A stretch of 10,133 bases of DNA, taken from contig JAESQE010000542.1 of the NCBI GenBank assembly GCA_016765335.1, forward strand, positions 1-10,133. The letters are read 5' to 3'. A program made the position numbers and the translations under genes. Shown piece after piece: positions 5,023 to 10,133 of the stretch. Source of the DNA: Planctomycetaceae bacterium (GTDB lineage: Bacteria; Planctomycetota; Planctomycetia; Planctomycetales; Planctomycetaceae). Each line of letters starts with the position of its first letter. Within the stretch, counting starts at the first letter, position 1. Under the pieces are notes generated by a model that was not told the DNA's origin, searched no databases, and saw nothing but the letters and a program-made list of their open reading frames with translations.

Positions 5023-8000
5023 TCAATATCGAGTAATTGTCTCATGTAAACTGAGTAATGCACGAGAAACAGCGGTCCATGTTGCCAGTTCAACAGGATT
5101 CACTTGATCCGAAACTGGTGCAAGTCCAATTTTTTGAACTTTGAGTGCATCTTCAGGAGTTTGTTCATAATGTTTTTTGTTCGACTGTAATAGTTGATTC
5201 AACAACAAGATTTCTTCAGCTCTGGGATTGCGAGACAGGACTTGATGCCAGGCCCAGGTGAAACGAGCCTCGTCACTTTTGCCTGCTTCGAGTAGTATCC
5301 GCTGGGCAAGTACCCGGGCGGCTTCCACGTACGTGGGGTCATTCAACAGAACCAGTGCCTGAAGTGGCGTGTTCGAGCGTTCTCGTTTCGCACTACATTC
5401 TTCACGAGCCGAAGCGTCAAATGCTAATAGAGACGGATGCAAGAAAGTTCGCTGCCAATGTGTATAAAGACCTCGACGATACTGGTTATCTCCCGCATCG
5501 TGCTGGTATGTCCTTTTCGGAAAGTTCATCTGTGCCCAATAACCAGCTGGCTGATACGGTTTGACACTCACTCCGCCGACTTGCTGAACAAGCAGGTTGC
5601 TAACAGATAATGCGTTGTCTCGGACAATTTCCGCATCCAATCGCCAGCGAGACTGCCGAGAGTACTGTTTATTATAGGGGTCATTTTCTCGCATAATCGC
5701 ACTGACATCAGAACTTTGACGATATGTTTGTGATGTGACCATTAATCGAACTAAGTGCTTCATGTCCCAGCCCGATTCAATGAATTCAGTTGCCAACCAA
5801 TCGAGCAGTTCTGGATGAGTTGGCGGTTCCCCCTGTGCTCCCAAATCATCAACAGAATGAGAAAGTCCATTACCATAAAATAACATCCATAATCGATTAA
5901 CGAATGAGCGGGCAACCAGTGGGTTTGATCGGTCAACCATCCAGTTCGCCAAATCCAGACGATTTAGTTTCCGGTCTTTGATTTCAGGCTGTGGCAAATA
6001 ATGCGGAACAGCTGGCTCAACAACTTCACCGTCTAAACTCATCCAGTCGCCACGAGGCAAAATTCGCATTTCGCGAGGAGTGCCTGCTTTGGTTGCCAGT
6101 GTTGTGACAATCGAAGCTTCTAATTTCTTTTGACTACTTTGAATGCCAGCAATCTCTTTGCGAGCAGCTGCCAGCTGGGGAGTATGTTTGCGGAAATAAG
6201 TTTGCAGTTCAGCAACCTGCTCGGGCGTCCGTTTCGAAATGTCAGTTTGAATGATTAGACGAATTGCAGGTTTCGGGTAAAGGTACAGGTCGGATAGTTT
6301 TTCTTCAGTGGTAACATAAAGCCGAAATTTACCAAGGTTATGCTCTGTTCCATGAGTCTGCACAATGGCAAGAGATACGGTTTTGGCCTTTGTTTCTGCT
6401 GTTTTTGTGATGACAACTGGTTTCTTGGGAAACAGCGTCACGTGCTGGTTTTTTCCTATGTGCGGAAGAATTGCCCAGCCTTTTTTATTCCCTTGCCCCA
6501 GAAATTCAGCCAGAAATCCACCCTGTGAATGACTTCCTGTTGAAGAAGCCCATTCAACGTTCTGGTCTGCATGTTTAATTTCAACCGCATTGATGACAAA
6601 GTTTCCATTGCCAGCTCGCCCTGGTCCTTGCGCGGGTAGTGAAGGATCTGGAACAACTTCCAGCCGAAACGCCGTGAGTGGCAACTGGTCGGAATCACCA
6701 GTTTCTGGGAGACGATAGGTGACTCGATATGTCTCTTTAACGGGATTCTTCCCAGAGGCAAGAACAGACCCATCATCGACAATAGTAAGCGTTGTCCCTT
6801 GGTCGGCAGTGACTAATTCTGGAGTCAACAGATTCCAGGTTTCTTTTGAATTGCGAATTTGTTCTTGCCAATCAGAAAAGGCCTGAGTAAGTTCTGGCGT
6901 CTGGGCATCGTATTTTTGTTGTGCGAGTTGTTGTTGACTATTAAGAGTATTCCTCTGATCAGACTGGGCTGTCGTGGGAACCTGTAAGAGTTCGATGTGT
7001 TTTGCACCCGATACAATACCCAGCTCTTTGATATCTGCAAAGAAAGCTGCAAAGCTGTAGAAATCTTTTGTTGTGAAGGGATCGAATTTGTGATCATGGC
7101 ATTCTGCACAACCAAACGTTGACCCGAGCCAGACAGCTCCGGTGGTGCGTACTCGATCAGCAGAATATTTGGCCAAATATTCTTTCGGCTGAACCCCACC
7201 TTCAGCCGAAGCTCTGTTCAGGCGGTTGTAGGTTGATGCAATCTTTTGCTCAATCGTTGCATCCGGCATCAAGTCTCCGGCAAGTTGTTCAATCGTAAAT
7301 TGATCAAACGGTTTATTATTGTTGAAAGCCTGAATCACATAGTCTCGGTACGGCGATACCGAACGCACTTGATCTCCATGGTAACCCAGCGTGTCTGCAT
7401 AACGCACCAGATCGAGCCAATAGATCGCCATCCGTTCGCCATATTGTGGCGAATTGAGTAACTCATCTACGTATTTTGAATAAGCCTCATCAGAGTGATC
7501 TGATGTAAATTCCTGGACTTTTTTGAAATTGGGGGGAAGCCCGGTCAGATCAAAACTAAGTCGTCGAAGCAATGTATGAGGCTTGGCTGATTCGGAAAAC
7601 GACAAGCCCTGCTTAGTTAATCCACGGGAGATAAACGCGTCAATCGGATGCCCAGCACCTTTGTTTTGTTTTGTCTTGGGGACTTCCGGACGATCCAAGC
7701 GGCTTAATGACCAATGCTCTTCCCAGTTTGCACCTTCTTTAACCCACTGAACAAGAAGATCAATTTGTTTCTGGTCGAGTGGTTTCGCAAATTCAGCAGG
7801 AGGCATCTGTAAATCTGGATCATCACTGGTAATTCTCTCGACAAGATCACTCATTTGAGGTTTGCCAGGAGAAATCACACCTAATGCAGACTCCTGTAGA
7901 TCCAGACGCAAGTCTGCTTCACGAGTTTCAGCGTCAGGCCCATGACAAGAAAAACAACGATCTGAAAGAATTGGACGTATCTGTTGATTAAAATCTATCT

Positions 8001-8079
8001 TGTCCGTTGCCTCTGCTCGAACAAAACATAGGCTAAATTGCATAAGCACAAGAAGAAATGCCAGTGATTGTATCCGCAT
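5023..8079 (-). CDS. PSCyt1-DUF1549-DUF1553 planctomycete cytochrome-type protein
   Basis: The 1018-residue product begins with a signal peptide (1-22, cut near VRA/EA). A planctomycete cytochrome C domain (PSCyt1, PF07635) spans about 28-120, with heme motif CFSCH at 42-46. DUF1549 (PSCyt2, PF07583) spans about 145-352 and carries LRRLSFDLTGLPP (171-183) and a second CxxCH motif, CAECH (324-328). A beta-rich part at about 415-595 (LTAFRLEVVPDPSL, GNGNFVINAVEI) resembles a carbohydrate-binding or discoidin-like module. DUF1553 (PSD1, PF07587) spans about 705-965, with NRLDLANWMV, RSFVNRLW, and RSNTPLQALVLLND (901-914). The protein is probably a periplasmic heme protein; roles in polysaccharide breakdown have been suggested for such sets, but this is not shown here. 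AGGGAG lies seven bases before the ATG. It is the first gene of a likely two-gene transcript with the DUF1501 gene. Confidence 0.93.
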   Translation of the reverse strand: MRIQSLAFLLVLMQFSLCFVRAEATDKIDFNQQIRPILSDRCFSCHGPDAETREADLRLDLQESALGVISPGKPQMSDLVERITSDDPDLQMPPAEFAKPLDQKQIDLLVQWVKEGANWEEHWSLSRLDRPEVPKTKQNKGAGHPIDAFISRGLTKQGLSFSESAKPHTLLRRLSFDLTGLPPNFKKVQEFTSDHSDEAYSKYVDELLNSPQYGERMAIYWLDLVRYADTLGYHGDQVRSVSPYRDYVIQAFNNNKPFDQFTIEQLAGDLMPDATIEQKIASTYNRLNRASAEGGVQPKEYLAKYSADRVRTTGAVWLGSTFGCAECHDHKFDPFTTKDFYSFAAFFADIKELGIVSGAKHIELLQVPTTAQSDQRNTLNSQQQLAQQKYDAQTPELTQAFSDWQEQIRNSKETWNLLTPELVTADQGTTLTIVDDGSVLASGKNPVKETYRVTYRLPETGDSDQLPLTAFRLEVVPDPSLPAQGPGRAGNGNFVINAVEIKHADQNVEWASSTGSHSQGGFLAEFLGQGNKKGWAILPHIGKNQHVTLFPKKPVVITKTAETKAKTVSLAIVQTHGTEHNLGKFRLYVTTEEKLSDLYLYPKPAIRLIIQTDISKRTPEQVAELQTYFRKHTPQLAAARKEIAGIQSSQKKLEASIVTTLATKAGTPREMRILPRGDWMSLDGEVVEPAVPHYLPQPEIKDRKLNRLDLANWMVDRSNPLVARSFVNRLWMLFYGNGLSHSVDDLGAQGEPPTHPELLDWLATEFIESGWDMKHLVRLMVTSQTYRQSSDVSAIMRENDPYNKQYSRQSRWRLDAEIVRDNALSVSNLLVQQVGGVSVKPYQPAGYWAQMNFPKRTYQHDAGDNQYRRGLYTHWQRTFLHPSLLAFDASAREECSAKRERSNTPLQALVLLNDPTYVEAARVLAQRILLEAGKSDEARFTWAWHQVLSRNPRAEEILLLNQLLQSNKKHYEQTPEDALKVQKIGLAPVSDQVNPVELATWTAVSRALLSLHETITRY

Positions 8080-8404
8080 TATCGGTCTCCCTCGAAATCA
8101 TTGAATCAACAAACAATTGCCCGTTTTGCTTAAAATGGGCATTGTTAACTGACATAATAATATAAACCAGTGGTGTAATTAGATGAAAATCAAGCATTAT
8201 CAACGAAATACAAAACCGTCGGGTACATAAGAGTTGAACCGATTGAATGGTCCACGATATGATCCGCTCTCAAGAGAGGGTCGGCGGTTACTTAATTTCA
8301 TTGTATTAGGCGGGACGTTCTCTATTATCTTTGTACTGTATTGTAAAGTAAATAAGTAGTTGTTTTCAACCTGCTTCTGCTGATCAGATGATCGTTTTGA
8401 CTGG
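8080..8404. other. Divergent intergenic region with a structured leader
   Basis: These 325 bases separate the starts of the cytochrome gene (minus) and the adenylate kinase gene (plus), so promoters for both must lie here; none could be called with confidence. The cytochrome leader contains the long hairpin at 8112-8146. A 33-codon open frame on the minus strand (8301-8200) is discussed as a finding but not called as a gene. A short CTCT-CAAG-AGAG inverted repeat occurs near 8266-8277. No tRNA or known riboswitch was recognised. Confidence 0.6.
8112..8146 (-). other. Long hairpin in the leader of the cytochrome gene
   Basis: On the plus strand AACAAT(T)GCCCGTTTT at 8112-8127 pairs with AAAATGGGCATTGTT at 8132-8146 around the loop GCTT. 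This gives 14 Watson-Crick pairs, one G-T pair and one bulged T. Read on the minus strand it ends 32 bases before the ATG of the cytochrome gene and about 20 before its Shine-Dalgarno site. No T-run follows on either strand, so it is not a simple terminator. It could be a leader structure affecting translation or mRNA stability, or an interspersed repeat. Confidence 0.55.
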
Positions 8405-9070
8405 ATGTTTTCGATGCACAAATACCTGATTATGGGGATGCCTGGCTGCGGCAAAGGAACCCAGTCTGAAATAATGTGTGAACGGTTCAATCTCGTTCAT
8501 ATTAGTGTTGGGGACATTCTGCGATGGAATATCAAGAATCACACGAAACTGGCCGCTCGGATTAAGCAACTAATGAGCACCGGTCGGCTCATTCCTGATG
8601 AAATTGTCGAGAATATTGTTCAGCAAAGACTCGAAGACCACGACTGGAATTACGGATTCATGCTGGATGGCTTTCCTCGCAACGAAGCCCAGGCAGAATA
8701 CTTTCTCGAACGCTACGATATTGATGCCGTGATCTTCATTGATGTGCCTGCCGAATTAATCATCGAACGGCTCACCGCCAGAAGAGTTTGCCGCAACTGT
8801 GGAGCAGTCTACAACCTGGACTCTCATCCTCCCGAAGTCGCCGGTAAATGTGACTCTTGTGGAAGCAACGACTTAATGCTCAGGCCGGACGATAACGAAA
8901 TTGCAATCCGCGAACGCCTTGACGATTATGAGAAAAAGACGCTACCTGCTCTGAACCTGTTCCGTCAAAAAGAACTTGTTATCAAAGTCCGGGGCGACAG
9001 ACCAATCCACGAAGTGCAAGCAGATATCCAACGCGATCTCAATCTTGCAAAATATCGAATCAAATCATAA
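8405..9070 (+). CDS. adk: Adenylate kinase (nucleoside monophosphate kinase) with zinc-type LID
   Basis: The 221-residue product should carry out ATP + AMP = 2 ADP in the cytoplasm. The P-loop is GMPGCGKGT (11-19). The AMP-binding GDILR (36-40), DGFPRN (88-93), ERLTARRVC and the late RERL (169-172) follow in the usual order. The LID has four cysteines (C129, C132, C149, C152) in two CxxC pairs, as in zinc-binding bacterial adenylate kinases. Several positions are unusual: DGFPRN instead of DGFPRT, WNIKNHTKL after the GDILR motif, and MHKYLIMG in place of the common MRIVLLG start. This points to a divergent paralogue rather than the standard housekeeping enzyme; strict AMP specificity is not certain. 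No good ribosome site precedes the ATG at 8405; the in-frame ATG at 8414 would give a more family-like N-terminus. The gene stands alone, not beside ribosomal protein or secY genes. Confidence 0.88.
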   Translation: MFSMHKYLIMGMPGCGKGTQSEIMCERFNLVHISVGDILRWNIKNHTKLAARIKQLMSTGRLIPDEIVENIVQQRLEDHDWNYGFMLDGFPRNEAQAEYFLERYDIDAVIFIDVPAELIIERLTARRVCRNCGAVYNLDSHPPEVAGKCDSCGSNDLMLRPDDNEIAIRERLDDYEKKTLPALNLFRQKELVIKVRGDRPIHEVQADIQRDLNLAKYRIKS

Positions 9071-9079
9071 CCCCAAGGG

Positions 9080-9153
9080 GCACAGATAATCCTGTCTGTG
9101 TTTCTTTTGAGCATGCCTTCATTCCAGGCAGACAAGTATGTCTACCCTCCGCT
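9080..9153 (+). repeat. Dispersed two-hairpin repeat, copy 2
   Basis: This is the second copy of the repeat at 547-619. It starts ten bases after the adenylate kinase stop and ends ten bases before the stop codon of the convergent hydrolase gene, filling almost the whole junction. Its hairpins are CACAGA / TCTGTG (9081-9086 and 9095-9100) and GGCAGACA / TGTCTACC (9127-9134 and 9139-9146, loop AGTA). The terminal CCTCAATTAATTCAA-type arms that surround copy 1 are missing here, so the two-hairpin core appears to be the repeated unit. Confidence 0.72.
9081..9108 (+). terminator. Possible intrinsic terminator of the adenylate kinase gene
   Basis: The 6-bp stem CACAGA / TCTGTG, with an eight-base loop, is followed directly by TTTCTTTT and begins ten bases after the adenylate kinase stop. 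The stem is short and weak, so termination would be modest. It is part of the dispersed repeat, which may therefore double as a terminator. On the opposite strand the second hairpin of the repeat (9127-9146) lies after the hydrolase stop but has no adjacent T-run. Confidence 0.42.
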
Positions 9154-9163
9154 GAATTCTGGG

Positions 9164-10015
9164 CTACTTAGTTTTCTTACTCGATTGCTGAATCACAAAT
9201 TCATAGATCGCAGTTGCATCCAGATGAGTTGTAGAGTGTCCAGTCTCGGGTCGATGAATGACTAACACTCGGTGTTTCAGCTTTTGCAGTATGCTTGCTA
9301 AGCGAAGCACCGAATCGGGAGGAACCGACTTATCCTTCCCTCCAGTTGTGATTCCAACAGGCATTGTAAACTGCTCAGGCCAATACTCGGCACTTCGTAT
9401 TTTGTATTGATTCAGAACTTCGGTTTTTGAACCACCAAACGATTCTTGAATTGCCAATTGGAAGTTCTCATATTCTAAATGATTTGCAGTCCCGTTCATC
9501 GCAACAATCCCATCAATCAGCTTCGGATGCATCGCGGCAAAACTCAGGCTGGAGGATGCTCCCATCGAACCGCCGCTGAGAATCACTCGGTTAATACGGC
9601 ATTTGGTTTTGAGGTTAGCAATAATTTGAATCAGATCTGCTTCAGCTGCTGGCCCCATCCAAGATGTTTTGGCGCGATAATCTGGGGAGACAAAAATCAT
9701 GCCATGCCTGGTCGCAGCATCACGAGCAGCTCTACATTCATCTCGTGGACTTTTAACAAATTGCCAGCGATCTGAACCATGACCATGCAATGCGATCAAT
9801 AAAGAGTATGTTTTGTCAATTGCGAACTGCTCAGGAAGCACGATCACATATCGCTGATCAGAATTGTCAACTTTAGCTCGGAAAACAACATCCTGTGCAG
9901 TCGCAAAGTTTAGTGCCGGCTCATCTGCCAGGAGGTAATTCGAACTCTGCAAACCAGTGATTAATACAAGTGTTGCAACGAAACACATACTTTGACAGAT
10001 ATTCGACATAACCAT
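9164..10015 (-). CDS. Exported alpha/beta-hydrolase (esterase-like)
   Basis: With the start used here the product has 283 residues. A hydrophobic signal (about 8-22, FVATLVLITGL) ends near LLA/DEP (residue 31), so the enzyme is probably exported. Landmarks of the fold: ALHGHGSD (75-82), the oxyanion-region HG motif; the nucleophile elbow SGGSMGA with Ser150; acidic residue in TGGKDKSVPP, Asp228; and catalytic histidine in ETGHST, His260. This is a complete Ser-Asp-His set of the PHB-depolymerase/feruloyl-esterase type, so a carboxylic ester substrate is likely, but which one is unknown. The open frame extends upstream to an ATG at 10099; the start at 10015 (or 10009) gives a normal signal peptide, though no clear Shine-Dalgarno site supports any of them and the signal's n-region lacks a positive charge. 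It converges with the adenylate kinase gene. Confidence 0.82.
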   Translation of the reverse strand: MVMSNICQSMCFVATLVLITGLQSSNYLLADEPALNFATAQDVVFRAKVDNSDQRYVIVLPEQFAIDKTYSLLIALHGHGSDRWQFVKSPRDECRAARDAATRHGMIFVSPDYRAKTSWMGPAAEADLIQIIANLKTKCRINRVILSGGSMGASSSLSFAAMHPKLIDGIVAMNGTANHLEYENFQLAIQESFGGSKTEVLNQYKIRSAEYWPEQFTMPVGITTGGKDKSVPPDSVLRLASILQKLKHRVLVIHRPETGHSTTHLDATAIYEFVIQQSSKKTK

Positions 10016-10133
10016 ATTTCTTATATTTGTAATCAGGATGAGACGAGTCGATGACAGTAAAGTAGGCCGGAATATCCCTACTTCGAGCTGAGTATGCATG
10101 AGATAAAAGTTTAACCTTACTGGTGGTACTCAA

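Noticed and set aside
5325..5336. Palindrome CCACGTACGTGG
   Set aside because: A 12-bp palindrome is expected by chance in 10 kb, and it lies in well-supported coding sequence.
8215..8300. tRNA or small structured RNA
   Set aside because: Short stems such as CTCT-CAAG-AGAG are present, but no cloverleaf, T-loop or known riboswitch core could be built.

Overview
The window looks like chromosomal DNA from a planctomycete (Planctomycetota), probably a moderate-GC member of the Planctomycetales. The main evidence is a convoy of two genes: a large exported protein with planctomycete cytochrome C (PSCyt1), DUF1549 (PSCyt2) and DUF1553 (PSD1) regions, followed by a Tat-exported DUF1501 protein. This pair is greatly expanded in that phylum. 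Loose gene packing, weak Shine-Dalgarno sites and many short structured intergenic repeats fit the same origin. The genus cannot be fixed from the sequence alone.

Layout: (1) 1-199, minus strand: start of a membrane protein cut by the window edge. (2) 200-686: gene-free, holding a roughly 120-bp inverted-repeat element. (3) 687-1778, plus: acyl-CoA dehydrogenase-like flavoprotein without an obvious catalytic glutamate. (4) 1779-2100, between convergent genes: a dense repeat cluster with a hairpin, a 32-bp inverted repeat and three tandem copies of a 22-bp unit. (5) 2101-3348, minus: exported protein with a HEAT-like N-terminal region and two PDZ domains. (6) 3349-3513: terminator-like hairpin. 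(7) 3514-4956 and 5023-8079, both minus: DUF1501 gene downstream of the PSCyt1/DUF1549/DUF1553 gene, probably one transcript. (8) 8080-8404: divergent intergenic region with a long hairpin in the leader of the cytochrome gene. (9) 8405-9070, plus: adenylate kinase with a four-cysteine LID. (10) 9071-9163: second copy of the repeat seen at 547-619, part of which can act as a terminator. (11) 9164-10015, minus: exported alpha/beta-hydrolase.

The only convincing functional unit is the PSCyt1/DUF1549/DUF1553 plus DUF1501 pair. Both products carry export signals and the genes are 66 bases apart. The other genes look like unrelated neighbours. The least ordinary content is non-coding: two repeat families built from paired hairpins, both with copies between convergent genes, plus two perfect palindromes inside the PDZ gene. 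I see no CRISPR array, transposase, phage gene, tRNA or rRNA, and no convincing new multi-gene system.
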